In this document: positions 1 to 8,646 of the stretch, piece by piece
How the letters are laid out: every line of letters begins with the position of its first letter
Numbering within the stretch: the first letter of the stretch is position 1
Source: SCTM01 sp965279655
GTDB taxonomy: Bacteria > Pseudomonadota > Alphaproteobacteria > Rhodospirillales > Rhodospirillaceae
Direction of reading: 5' to 3'
Length of the DNA: 64,000 bases
NCBI GenBank assembly: GCA_965279655.1
Contig: OZ257255.1
Coordinates: forward strand, 2,046,001 to 2,110,000
The notes under the pieces: model-generated
Database searches by the model: none
The model's input: only the letters and a program-made list of their open reading frames with translations
What the model was told of the DNA's origin: nothing
Made by a program: the position numbers and the translations under genes

Positions 1-668
1 GAGCTGAGCATATCTCTTGTCCAATGAAGATTTGGCTCTGAGGCGGGCAATTCTGCAATCCTCTGTCCAGCGCCGGATATTTGAAGATCTCCCTCGCCGT
101 ACGGATGCATGACAATTGCATCCGTATTAGCCACGTAGAATTTGCCGCCAGCGAGGGCCATTCCGAAAGGGGAGTTTAAATTCTGAAGGAAGGCAGAGCG
201 GATCTCAGCCACGCCGTCGCCGTCGGCATCCCGTAGCAATGTTATGCGGTTGGCACTGCGGACGCCGGAACCGGCCTGGCTGGTAACCCAGCCGCCCACC
301 ACGCCCTCAAAGCTAATGCCCTCTTGTGGCCTCTCGGGGCGAGCGCTCTCGGCTACCAGGATATCGCCATTCGGCAGCACATGAAGCCACCGCGGATGAT
401 CAAGCTTCTCCGCAAATGCGTTGACAGAAAACCCGTCCGCCGCAATTGGCTTCACTCCCTCTGGAAAGCCGACGGCCTTAGCAAAATTTATGGTCGGGAT
501 GATGGTCTTATGTGGCGGGGGCAGCAGCGGATGCGGACCATATCCGTCGCGCACGTCCACGGTCGCTTCTTCCCAAGACAGCGCAAGAAGAACGAGCAAC
601 ACGACAAGTGGACCAATCACAAGGACGGCCAAAATCGCTGCGGATTTCTTAATCATCGCGACTCTCAT
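1..668 (-). CDS. Sorbosone/PQQ-type sugar dehydrogenase-like protein, N-terminal part (runs off window)
   Basis: The reading frame is open from an ATG at 668 to the left edge, so only about 222 N-terminal residues are present. An N-terminal hydrophobic stretch (IKKSAAILAVLVIGPLVVLL) predicts one membrane anchor, with the rest periplasmic. Then come GFSVNAFAEKLDHPRW, LPNGDILVAESARP, RITLLRDADGDGVAE and LNSPFGMALAGGKFYVANTD, which are the blades of the sorbosone/glucose dehydrogenase beta-propeller family. Members oxidise sugars or related alcohols, often with PQQ; the substrate is unknown here. The ATG overlaps the stop of the upstream thiolase-like gene (ATGA), so the two are probably translationally coupled in one minus-strand operon. 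Cofactor residues further downstream cannot be checked. Confidence 0.8.
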   Translation of the reverse strand, partial: MRVAMIKKSAAILAVLVIGPLVVLLVLLALSWEEATVDVRDGYGPHPLLPPPHKTIIPTINFAKAVGFPEGVKPIAADGFSVNAFAEKLDHPRWLHVLPNGDILVAESARPERPQEGISFEGVVGGWVTSQAGSGVRSANRITLLRDADGDGVAEIRSAFLQNLNSPFGMALAGGKFYVANTDAIVMHPYGEGDLQISGAGQRIAELPASEPNLHWTRDMLS

Positions 669-1822
669 CGGCGCAGCAGGAGTGCACTTGTCGGCGCACC
701 ATCGCTGCTCGTCACGAGGCAGCATTCCGCGTCCTTAACCTGATTAGGCGACGATCCGCGGATTTGGCGGACACCCTCTAAGATGTGGTTGTAACCGTGG
801 GAGTATCCGTCCGAGAGGCTGCCGCCGGCGGTATTGATCGGCAAGCGCCCCCCCATTTCCAGCGCACCGCCGTCGCTAAATGCGCCGCCCTCTCCGAGCT
901 TGCAGAATCCGTATGCTTCAAGACCTAAAAGGACCCATGGCGTGAAGGAATCATAGAATTGGGCTACGTCGACATCCTCGGGCTTGAAATCGCTATGCCG
1001 GAACAAGCGTTCAGCACAAACATAGCCTTGCGTATGCAACGGGCGCTCGCCGAAACAAGCAGCAAGCATGGATGAATCACTGTTCAGTGCCTGACCAAAG
1101 GCGTGCACCAGGACCGGCGCGCGTACTAAGTCACGCGCACGCTCCACTGACGTGAGTACGACAGCTTGTGCCATGTCGGTTTCGAGGCAGCAGTCATATA
1201 GACAAAGCGGCTCACTGACGAACCGGGCTCCAAAATAGATCTCGCGATCCAGTGGCTTTCCATGCATGAGCGCATCGGGATTGTTGTTGGCGTGCGCCCG
1301 GCAAGCGAGAGCAACATTCGCTAGATGGTCCCGTGTCCCACCGTACTCGTGCATATAGCGACGATAGAGCAGCGCAAGCTCGTCGGCCGGTCGGACTATT
1401 CCCCACGGACGGGTGAACATCTCCTTGTTACCCACCCGCTGGGAGGTCCCCATCCACGTCCGCTGTTCCGGCGCACTACGCTTTCGCGCCCGCCATGCGA
1501 CAGCAACCTGCGCCTGCCCTGTTGCGATCGCCATCGCCGCGAAGCCGACCGTCGCACATCCACCTCCGCCGCCGGCCGGAGAACGACAAAAGAACGTCAC
1601 ATCACCCATACCAAGATTACGCGCTATTCTCTCCTCGTCGGTTCTCTCAATAGCGAACGAGCACAGCGCATCAACTTCTGACGGGGATATTCCTGCATCA
1701 TCCAGGGCAGCGTTAATCGCAAAACACGCAAGCTCCTCTTCTGTCTCTTGAAGAAGCTTCCCAACCGCCGTCTGGCCAATGCCAACGATAGCGGCTTTGT
1801 CTTTTATAAGTTGCGCAGTCAT
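665..1822 (-). CDS. Thiolase-like (SCP-x/Ltp2 type) protein
   Basis: This 385-residue protein has the non-condensing thiolase fold of the lipid-transfer/SCP-x group: an N-terminal AIVGIGQTAVGK, a glycine-rich turn ending in Cys89 (PAGGGGGCATVGFA), and the C-terminal NTAGGSLSDGYSHGYNHI followed by EGVRQIRG. Members act as acetyl-CoA acetyltransferases or, when paired with a DUF35 protein, as retro-aldolases that shorten acyl-CoA side chains (Ltp2 with ChsH2 in steroid catabolism). A DUF35 gene lies directly upstream with a one-base stop/start overlap (TAATG), which supports a two-protein complex. The sugar-dehydrogenase-like gene follows with a 4-base overlap. Whether it cleaves or transfers cannot be told from sequence alone. 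Confidence 0.85.
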   Translation of the reverse strand: MTAQLIKDKAAIVGIGQTAVGKLLQETEEELACFAINAALDDAGISPSEVDALCSFAIERTDEERIARNLGMGDVTFFCRSPAGGGGGCATVGFAAMAIATGQAQVAVAWRARKRSAPEQRTWMGTSQRVGNKEMFTRPWGIVRPADELALLYRRYMHEYGGTRDHLANVALACRAHANNNPDALMHGKPLDREIYFGARFVSEPLCLYDCCLETDMAQAVVLTSVERARDLVRAPVLVHAFGQALNSDSSMLAACFGERPLHTQGYVCAERLFRHSDFKPEDVDVAQFYDSFTPWVLLGLEAYGFCKLGEGGAFSDGGALEMGGRLPINTAGGSLSDGYSHGYNHILEGVRQIRGSSPNQVKDAECCLVTSSDGAPTSALLLRR

Positions 1823-2295
1823 TAGGTGATTTCTTCGTTGCCGACGGGCATCCAGCGCGGGAGCGTCACGTCGTCTGTGATCTTTTCAAACACGACTCTT
1901 ACACGCTGACCAATGGTTATACTGCCTGAGGGAACGCTGTTAATTGCCGCTCCCGGCAAAGCCACCAGGTTACCGGCCACTCGAATGGGCAAGTGATCTT
2001 CCAATTCCACATAGACAATCGGAAACGGGACAAAGGGCATAAACGCCGCCAGCGTTGGTTTATGGACGACCGCGAATGTCCAGATTCGTCCATAGCCGGA
2101 CACAGGCAGCCACACGTAGGCGGCGGTTCTGCACCGGAAGCAATACGGATGGGGTGGAAAACGTACCGTACCGCAATGTTCGCATTTCTGAATTACGAGC
2201 TTGTGTGAGCGTGCGGCGGCCCAGAATCCGGCCGTATCATTGTCTTCCGTGCTCGGCAGCACTTGGGTGGCGTTCACGTTCGGCTCCGCTGGCAA
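1822..2295 (-). CDS. DUF35 OB-fold/zinc-ribbon acyl-CoA-binding protein
   Basis: About 157 residues, with a rubredoxin-like zinc ribbon (Cys38, Cys41, Cys52, Cys55 in CEHCGTVRFPPHPYCFRC) followed by an OB-fold, the DUF35 architecture. Such proteins are partners of thiolase-like enzymes and position the acyl-CoA substrate. The downstream thiolase-like gene starts inside this gene's stop codon, which fits co-translation. The start is uncertain: the longest frame begins with TTG at 2295, no ATG lies in frame nearby, and GTG codons a few residues further in are alternatives. The gene is head-to-head with the MFS gene at 2486, leaving about 190 bases for both promoters. Confidence 0.85.
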   Translation of the reverse strand: MPAEPNVNATQVLPSTEDNDTAGFWAAARSHKLVIQKCEHCGTVRFPPHPYCFRCRTAAYVWLPVSGYGRIWTFAVVHKPTLAAFMPFVPFPIVYVELEDHLPIRVAGNLVALPGAAINSVPSGSITIGQRVRVVFEKITDDVTLPRWMPVGNEEIT

Positions 2296-2485
2296 TATCC
2301 CGCAGCATAATCGCGCTTTGGCTCAGCCAGACGGTCCCATGAAGGGGCCATGCCAATATCGCCGATGCGATAGTTCCCACGGAGGGTTGAACCTTCCTCA
2401 CACACAGTGTCAGGGATGCACAGCAGCGCCGGCGTTGGCGCGACAACGACAGAACGCCCGCACGGGCCGTGAAAGATATGCTGGA

Positions 2486-3763
2486 ATGGTACAGACGGTA
2501 GCCGCCAAACGCGATCTGCGCATCCTCTTCATTGTTATGCTGGCTATGGCCGCGGGAAACACGGCGCTGCAATCCGTACTTCCCGGCTTGGGGAGAACGC
2601 TGGGAATCGCGGATTCAATGGTGGCGCTTGGCTTCACCTTCTCCGCACTCGTTTGGGCACTCGCTGCACCAAGGTGGGCACGAAAATCCGCCGCCACCGG
2701 CCATAAAGTGATGCTCATCGTTGGCCTGACGGGATTTGTAGTTTCGTCGGTTCTCTGCACCCTGGCGCTCATCACCGGCTTAAACGGGACCGTGGGCGGC
2801 TACACTTGCTTTATCGCCTTCATGCTGGGCCGCCTTCTTTATGGGTACTTCGGCGCCGCCGCCCCGCCCGCCGCGCAAGCACTCGTCGCCGCTAAGACCA
2901 GCCGGGAACAGCGGACCGCAGCACTCACGATGCTCGCTTCCGCTTTTGGTCTCGGGACAATTCTGGGGCCGGGCCTTGCCCCATTCTTCGTCACCGGCCG
3001 CATCGGATTTGCTGGCCCTTCGCTTATGTCCGCTGTATTCGGCGGCGCCATTCTTTTCATCACGGTCCGTTTTCTGAAAAGTGATGCGCCAGCTGGCACG
3101 GTCCAGCCGGAAAATGTCGATGCGCTGGCTCCAGTCTCCGCGGCCCCAGCCAAGACAATATCCGTCTTAGATTCACGCAGTCTGCCGTGGCTAATGATGG
3201 GCTTCGTCTCCGGACTTGCCCAAGCGGCGACGAGCCAGGTCGTGAGCTTCCTGATCATTGACCGGAGCGGCGACACGGCCGTCGGTGCCCAATCCACCAT
3301 CGGGTTCATTTTGATGGGTGGTGCCGTGGCCACGTTGTTCTCGCAGTGGGTTGTTATCCCAAGGCTCCGGCTGGGCCCCAAATATCTGATCATTGCGGGC
3401 GCGGTGCTGAGCGCTATCGGCAGCATTGCGATCGCTGAGGCGCCCAATATGATTGTGCTTGGCATAGCTTTCGCCGCCAATTCCGTCGGCTTTGGTTGCC
3501 TGCGCCCGGGGTTTACCTCCGGTGCGTCGCTCTCGGTCAGTGCCGAAGAGCAGGGCATCGTTGCAGGTCGCGTTACAGCTACGATTGGCTGGACATTTGT
3601 ATTCGGCCCCTCGATTGGCATCGCGCTCTACGCGCTCTGGCATCCCCTGCCCTATTTCGTTTTCTCAGCCGTGCTCGTCGGTCTGTCATTCTATGCACTC
3701 CGCTTAAAACCGTTGCCGCCCATATCCCCGACGGACACAGATAGCCCGGATAAAGCGGCATAA
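2486..3763 (+). CDS. MFS transporter
   Basis: 425 residues with about twelve hydrophobic segments and the pattern of the major facilitator superfamily, including a basic loop after the second helix and a long central loop (about residues 200-225) separating two six-helix halves. It probably exports or imports a substrate of the surrounding catabolic genes in the inner membrane. The frame is open upstream to 2201, but that extension overlaps the divergent DUF35 gene and reads as low-complexity hydrophilic sequence. The ATG at 2486 directly precedes the first predicted helix (LRILFIVMLAMAAGNTAL), so I chose it. Substrate unknown. Confidence 0.85.
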   Translation: MVQTVAAKRDLRILFIVMLAMAAGNTALQSVLPGLGRTLGIADSMVALGFTFSALVWALAAPRWARKSAATGHKVMLIVGLTGFVVSSVLCTLALITGLNGTVGGYTCFIAFMLGRLLYGYFGAAAPPAAQALVAAKTSREQRTAALTMLASAFGLGTILGPGLAPFFVTGRIGFAGPSLMSAVFGGAILFITVRFLKSDAPAGTVQPENVDALAPVSAAPAKTISVLDSRSLPWLMMGFVSGLAQAATSQVVSFLIIDRSGDTAVGAQSTIGFILMGGAVATLFSQWVVIPRLRLGPKYLIIAGAVLSAIGSIAIAEAPNMIVLGIAFAANSVGFGCLRPGFTSGASLSVSAEEQGIVAGRVTATIGWTFVFGPSIGIALYALWHPLPYFVFSAVLVGLSFYALRLKPLPPISPTDTDSPDKAA

Positions 3764-3880
3764 GTCCGGGTCCCAACGCCCGCAAAGAATAAGGCAAAAT
3801 TGTGGCAAACCTCTGAGATGCGTATTTCTACTCGCCGTTAGAACCGGGCATTTTCAATTCGAGTGCAAGAATGGTGAAGG

Positions 3881-4933
3881 GTGGGATTCATCGTGAGCTG
3901 GATGATCGATGCCGATTGCCACGTGATCGAAACGGAGAGGACGTGGGAGTATCTGGAAGGAGACGACCGGAAATTCCGGCCGGTGCCTCTTGCCATTGAT
4001 CTTCCCACCGGGAAGAAACGTAATTTCTGGTTCATCGGCGGGCGCATGATCGGCGGTCGGGACCGCGTTGGCCGCGAGATGAGCCAGGAATCCAGAGAGA
4101 TGACGGACGTCAGCGCCCGCATCCGGCATATGGATGAGATGGGGACCGCCATCCAAATCCTGTATCCAACACTGTTCTTGCGGCCTGTGACAGACCGCCC
4201 GGACATCGAACTCGCGCTTTGCCGTTCTTACAATCGCTGGCTAGCCGACATTTGGTCAAAAGCGAAGGACAGACTGCGGTGGGTGATGCAGCCGCCTCTT
4301 CTGAACATGGACCAGACCCTCGATGAGATGCGCTGGGCAAGCAAGAACGGCGCGGTGGCGGTGCTGTTACGCGGTCTGGAAACTCACCACCCACTCCACA
4401 ATCCGTATTTTTTCCCGTTCTACGAAGAAGCGTGTCGCCTCAATATGGCGATCGCCATTCACTCTGGAATTGGGAGTTTCGTTGTCAACGAAGCGCTCGA
4501 CGCTCAACCATTCATCACGGCAAAGCTCATCGCGATCGGCGGATTCCACGCGATGATCGTCAACGGCATTCTCGAGCGTTTCCCTACCCTTCGTCTCGGA
4601 ATAATCGAGGTCGCGGCCCAGTGGATTCCCTATGTTGTCCGGGATCTTGAAGCGCGCTTACCGAAAATGCACAACCGGAGCGGCGATCCCAACATCTTGC
4701 GAAACAGCAATCAGCTGTTTGTATCCTGTCAAACCAACGACGACTTGCCCTATATCCTGCAGTATGCGGGTGAAAACTGCCTCATGATCGGCTCTGACTA
4801 CGGCCATCACGATAGCTCCAGCGAGCTGTTGGCCTTGCAGAAACTGAAGGACCATAACGGCATCAATCCCGCGGCGATCGACAAGATTTTGACCACCAAC
4901 CCGGCGCGCTTTTACGGGCTGGAGCGCCCCTGA
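3881..4933 (+). CDS. Amidohydrolase family (Amidohydrolase_2) protein
   Basis: About 350 residues, a TIM-barrel metal-dependent hydrolase or decarboxylase of the Amidohydrolase_2 group (relatives include aminocarboxymuconate-semialdehyde decarboxylase). It shows the N-terminal metal motif DADCHV, the internal AIHSGIGSF strand, and the late LMIGSDYGHHDS block where the conserved Asp sits. It stands alone on the plus strand between the transporter and the Rieske gene and probably acts on an aromatic or cyclic intermediate of the same pathway. Possible starts are GTG 3881, GTG 3893 and ATG 3902. The G-rich stretch at 3876-3884 would serve 3893 best as a ribosome site, so the first few residues are uncertain. 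Confidence 0.85.
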   Translation: MGFIVSWMIDADCHVIETERTWEYLEGDDRKFRPVPLAIDLPTGKKRNFWFIGGRMIGGRDRVGREMSQESREMTDVSARIRHMDEMGTAIQILYPTLFLRPVTDRPDIELALCRSYNRWLADIWSKAKDRLRWVMQPPLLNMDQTLDEMRWASKNGAVAVLLRGLETHHPLHNPYFFPFYEEACRLNMAIAIHSGIGSFVVNEALDAQPFITAKLIAIGGFHAMIVNGILERFPTLRLGIIEVAAQWIPYVVRDLEARLPKMHNRSGDPNILRNSNQLFVSCQTNDDLPYILQYAGENCLMIGSDYGHHDSSSELLALQKLKDHNGINPAAIDKILTTNPARFYGLERP

Positions 4934-5088
4934 GGGGCATCAACGCCGGACTCGGGGCTTCGGGCTCCCGGCTACAACTATCAAATACTGATTGGATATT
5001 TAGAGCTTAACTCTTAGCTATCACCCGCGCCAACGTACGCGGGTGGTTGTCTGCGGCGCCGTGGCACACGATCGCATTTTGCGCCGGC

Positions 5089-6507
5089 CTAGAAGCCTAG
5101 ATCATGGATTGCGGCATCGATCGGGCCTGAGACCTGCTGCACCGCGGGCAGCAGCTTGTCGTAGCCCAATCCCCCCAGATAGCCATCGATTAGCCGCTGA
5201 TAGTTGGAAACGAGGCCTTCGACCTCTTCCGACAGCCGCATGAATTCGAAGCCGCTGCTGTGGACACCCTTCTGTTGCTTGGGCAGGTTGGCAAAGTCCT
5301 GGCGCGGCACGGGCGGCCAACGGGGATCGTCGCAGGACATTGGAATGGGTGTGCTTTGCCGCGGCGGGTCCTGGCCTTCGGGATAGAGCGTGAGAGACCA
5401 GATCTCAAACAGCGTGGATTCCGGACCAAGTGGGCGGATCCTATAGGAAGCCATGTTGCCGAACGTCGGCAGCAAGAAAAAGTGGGGGAAAGCAAAGTGC
5501 ACAACGCCCGTTGTGCTCTTGGCAAGTTCGAACAAGTCGGGAATGGGCAGCCCCGCCGCGCGATGCGTCTTCGTCAGCTCTTTTAAAAGACGTTCGTTCC
5601 AAAGAGGAATCGCCTCGGCCGGATTTTCGGGCAGTTCCATATTCCGCAATGATTCCGCCACCTGTACGTCGCGATCCAGAACCATCGCTCCCATTCCCTC
5701 GCCCATCGACTTCAGGAAATGGATCGAACCGTCGATCATGTTTTGGACGCTACCGGCGGTCTTCTGCAATTCAGCCTGCGTGTTGTTACTCCGATTCCCG
5801 CCACCCCGGACGCGGTAGATGGCCTGGGGCCCGCGGGCGAATGCGGGCAGCAGCTGCGGATGCGTCTGCCTGACGTGGTATCCTTCCATGAAACCTTCCA
5901 TGGCCAACTTCCAATTGACCGGAAGGATCGTGGAGTGCCACCACTGCGTCCGCATACGCGACGCACCTCTCGCCTCATGATAACTCGCAAAGGGCTCCAG
6001 TGATTCTTGGAGCCCGGGCGCGTTGTCATCAAAATTGATGAACGCGCATCCGCCCCAGGTGTCGACCCGGCACTCAGGAAGCCGCAGGTCCTCTGGATCC
6101 ATATTTTTGCTAGAAAACAGATCCGGCTGAAACGCGTAGGTATTTCTGCCATCAAGACCGTAGCGCCACCCGTGGAAGGGGCAGACGAACTCCTTGGCAC
6201 AGTGGCCTCTATCCTTGACCAATTGCATGCCACGATGCCGGCAGGCGTTGTGATAGGCGCGTATTTCCGTCTCACTCGTACGGATTACGATGACCGACTT
6301 GTCCAGAATCTCATACTCGACGAAATCCCCTACTCTTGGGATTTCTTCCAGGCGGCAAGCCATCTGCCACACGCGGGGCCAGAGGCGTTCACATTCCAGC
6401 TTGAAAAACTCGGCATCGAAATACCGCTCTGCCGGAATACGGTCCGCCGCTGTAATGCGGTAGGGAACGGAATTTTGCGGCGATGCGGATTGCGGGGTGG
6501 CCTTCAT
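5089..6507 (-). CDS. Rieske non-haem iron aromatic-ring-hydroxylating oxygenase, alpha subunit
   Basis: 472 residues. The N-terminal Rieske domain binds a [2Fe-2S] cluster through Cys89, His91, Cys109 and His112 (CRHRG, then CPFHGW). The C-terminal catalytic domain begins around NWKLAMEGFMEGYH, with His211 and His216 as probable mononuclear iron ligands. Such oxygenases hydroxylate or demethylate aromatic or steroid-like substrates using electrons from a reductase and ferredoxin, neither of which is encoded nearby. It is the last gene of a minus-strand series (E1 alpha, E1 beta, lipoyl carrier, flavoprotein, Rieske), separated from the flavoprotein gene by about 90 bases. No beta subunit is present, so it is probably an alpha-only type. 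Confidence 0.9.
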   Translation of the reverse strand: MKATPQSASPQNSVPYRITAADRIPAERYFDAEFFKLECERLWPRVWQMACRLEEIPRVGDFVEYEILDKSVIVIRTSETEIRAYHNACRHRGMQLVKDRGHCAKEFVCPFHGWRYGLDGRNTYAFQPDLFSSKNMDPEDLRLPECRVDTWGGCAFINFDDNAPGLQESLEPFASYHEARGASRMRTQWWHSTILPVNWKLAMEGFMEGYHVRQTHPQLLPAFARGPQAIYRVRGGGNRSNNTQAELQKTAGSVQNMIDGSIHFLKSMGEGMGAMVLDRDVQVAESLRNMELPENPAEAIPLWNERLLKELTKTHRAAGLPIPDLFELAKSTTGVVHFAFPHFFLLPTFGNMASYRIRPLGPESTLFEIWSLTLYPEGQDPPRQSTPIPMSCDDPRWPPVPRQDFANLPKQQKGVHSSGFEFMRLSEEVEGLVSNYQRLIDGYLGGLGYDKLLPAVQQVSGPIDAAIHDLGF

Positions 6508-6600
6508 AAGTGCCTCTCAACAAATTTGGCGTCTCCAGCGGCAGGGACATGCCTTGTACCGGGGCGCGGCAATCTCTTGGACCCTCGTATCGTGTTCAGG

Positions 6601-8268
6601 CTAGCGCGCTGGCGCCGCTGCCTGTGCCGCATGCTGCGCGGCGATGTATCCAAAAACGAAGGCTGGTCCGATACTGGCTCCAGCGCCCGGATAAGACTTT
6701 CCCATGGGGGTGGCTGAACTGTTGCCAGTCACATATAAGCCCTGGATGGGCGTACCGTCTGGACGCAGCACACGTGCATGCTCATCAGCAAGAAGCCCGC
6801 CGCAAGTCCCCACATCGCCCGGAAAAATCTGTACGGCGTAGAACGGCGGTGTATCGATTGCACCAAGGACGGGGTTGGGCTGGACAAGTGGATCGCCCAT
6901 GAAGCGGTTGTGATGATTGTGCCCGCGACGGAAGTCCTCATCCTTGCCCGCTTTAGCAAAGCCATTGAACCGGCTGATGGTGTTCTGCAGCACCGCAGCG
7001 TCCAGGCTGCAAGCTTTCGCCAGGCCCTCAACGCTCGCCGCCTTCTTCATGTACCCTGCAGCCACCCAGGCATCGATAGGCTGGCGGCCCGCGGGCTGTC
7101 CGGCCCAACGGTATTTCTTGAGAAAGGTACCGTCCATGATGCACCAGCTGGGAACAGCCCCTGCCTCCTGATGCCGTCGGTACATGGCCTGCCCGATCGT
7201 CACGTAAGAGGTAGACTCGTTGACGTATCTTTGACCGGTTTGATCAACGAGAATGCAGTGGGGACGTGCCATCTCTGGCGGATGCGATGCCGGCATTCCA
7301 TTGGGCAGTATGGACGTTGGGACCCAGACCGCTTGGTCCATCAAGGCCGTCGCAGCACCAAGCTCCATGCCCATCTTGATCATGCCGCCCGTATCTTCAG
7401 CGTTCGTATAAGTCCGGACGGTACTCGTTGGATCGGGCTGGTAAGCCCTGCGCAGACCTTCATCCCGCGAGAAGCCTCCCGCCGCGATCAGCACTCCAGC
7501 TGCGGCACTCAGTGTCTCCACAGCGCCATCGCGGAGGATCGACACCCCGGTGATACGTCCGCTGTCGTCTTGAATGAATCGCTCAACAGTGCAGCCGGTC
7601 AGGATCGGGATGTTACGGTCCAGGAGCAGCTTCAGCATGCGGCCTTGCAACGCCAAGCCCATCCCGGCGTATTGCGCGCCCAACCAATTTGCAATCATCC
7701 GCAATCCCACGCGGAACATCTGCCATCGGCTATTCCAGTTGGTACCGCCCAACGCGGCGGACATGACTTTGTGGCCAAGGATAGGAAAGGTGACGCGCGG
7801 GCGCAGAATCTTGTTTTTCCAGGGCCCCAGCTTATTGAGATTGAAGATCTGACCACAGATCGAGCGTCCTCTCGCCATCCCGCCGGGCTTTTCCAGCTCG
7901 TGATAACAGGACCATCCCTCGGCATGGACAAATTCCATTCCTAGATTCTCCAGGAATGAAACCATCCGCGGCCCCGCTATCAGGAAGGCGTGGCGGCGTT
8001 GGTGCGACGCTGCTGGACCACCGCCTTCCGCACAAGCGGCCAGATACTGCTGTGCCTGATCGTAAGTGTCGGGCACGTCCCGCCTCTTGATCACCGGATT
8101 GTCAGGTATCCACAACACGCCGCCAGACAGCGCCGTCGTGCCGCCAACCACCGCGGCTTTCTCAAGAACGACAGTGCGCATGCCAAGTGCATGTGCGGCC
8201 AGCGCCGCGCAAAAGCCGCCGCCGCCGCTTCCAATGACAATGAAATCGAACTTGCCGGTGAACTCCAT
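6601..8268 (-). CDS. FAD-dependent 3-ketosteroid-delta1-dehydrogenase-like oxidoreductase
   Basis: 555 residues of the FAD_binding_2 (succinate dehydrogenase/fumarate reductase/KstD) family. The dinucleotide-binding motif is at the N terminus (VIGSGGGGFCAALAA, then VLEKAAVVGGTTALSGG), and the C terminus has the second FAD segment (GLYVTGNSSATPMG, YPGAGASIGPAFVFGYIAA). Known members desaturate ketosteroids or reduce fumarate-like substrates. The GGTTALSGGVLWIP block resembles KstD proteins. It lies between the lipoyl-carrier and Rieske genes, suggesting successive oxidation steps in ring degradation. There is no signal peptide, so it is probably cytosolic. The actual substrate cannot be read from the sequence. 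Confidence 0.88.
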   Translation of the reverse strand: MEFTGKFDFIVIGSGGGGFCAALAAHALGMRTVVLEKAAVVGGTTALSGGVLWIPDNPVIKRRDVPDTYDQAQQYLAACAEGGGPAASHQRRHAFLIAGPRMVSFLENLGMEFVHAEGWSCYHELEKPGGMARGRSICGQIFNLNKLGPWKNKILRPRVTFPILGHKVMSAALGGTNWNSRWQMFRVGLRMIANWLGAQYAGMGLALQGRMLKLLLDRNIPILTGCTVERFIQDDSGRITGVSILRDGAVETLSAAAGVLIAAGGFSRDEGLRRAYQPDPTSTVRTYTNAEDTGGMIKMGMELGAATALMDQAVWVPTSILPNGMPASHPPEMARPHCILVDQTGQRYVNESTSYVTIGQAMYRRHQEAGAVPSWCIMDGTFLKKYRWAGQPAGRQPIDAWVAAGYMKKAASVEGLAKACSLDAAVLQNTISRFNGFAKAGKDEDFRRGHNHHNRFMGDPLVQPNPVLGAIDTPPFYAVQIFPGDVGTCGGLLADEHARVLRPDGTPIQGLYVTGNSSATPMGKSYPGAGASIGPAFVFGYIAAQHAAQAAAPAR

Positions 8269-8369
8269 TTTTTACGCTCTCCGGTCGTACTTATGGGTGG
8301 TCGCAGTCGCGGGCATCACGTCAGAGCCATTCACAAGAGCGCACCGCGGGACTAAGCCCTCACGCCCAG

Positions 8370-8639
8370 TCATCGCGTCACAGCGGCCACACGGATCCTT
8401 GGCTTTCCTTCCTCGATCGTCCCGATGAGCTCTCCCGCGGGATAAACCGTTCCCGCCGCGGCACGGTTCTTCAAGACACCCGTCGCCGGCGCGGTGATCT
8501 CGAACGAGCTCTTGTCGCTTTCCAGTAGGAACAGGAGCGCTCCTTCTTGTACCGGCGCACCCTCTTCCACCAACCACTCAACCAGTTTGCCCTCGGCCAT
8601 CCCCATTCCGAGCTGGGGAATCCTAATTTCAACCGCCAT
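8370..8639 (-). CDS. Stand-alone lipoyl (biotinyl/lipoyl-attachment) domain protein
   Basis: An 89-residue protein that is only a lipoyl domain: IRIPQLGMGMAEGKL at the start and the attachment turn ESDKSSFE, with Lys43 as probable lipoylation site. In 2-oxoacid dehydrogenases this domain is normally the N terminus of the E2 acyltransferase. Here it is free and sits 7 bases behind the E1 beta gene. I chose ATG 8639 over the TTG one codon earlier because a GTGAGGAA ribosome site lies 5 bases upstream. It would carry the acyl group made by the neighbouring E1, but no E2 catalytic domain or E3 is encoded in the window. Confidence 0.88.
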   Translation of the reverse strand: MAVEIRIPQLGMGMAEGKLVEWLVEEGAPVQEGALLFLLESDKSSFEITAPATGVLKNRAAAGTVYPAGELIGTIEEGKPRIRVAAVTR

Positions 8640-8646
8640 CAATTCC

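Noticed and set aside
2201..2485. In-frame N-terminal extension of the MFS gene
   Set aside because: Overlaps the divergent DUF35 gene and reads as non-hydrophobic, non-family sequence; ATG 2486 fits the first helix.
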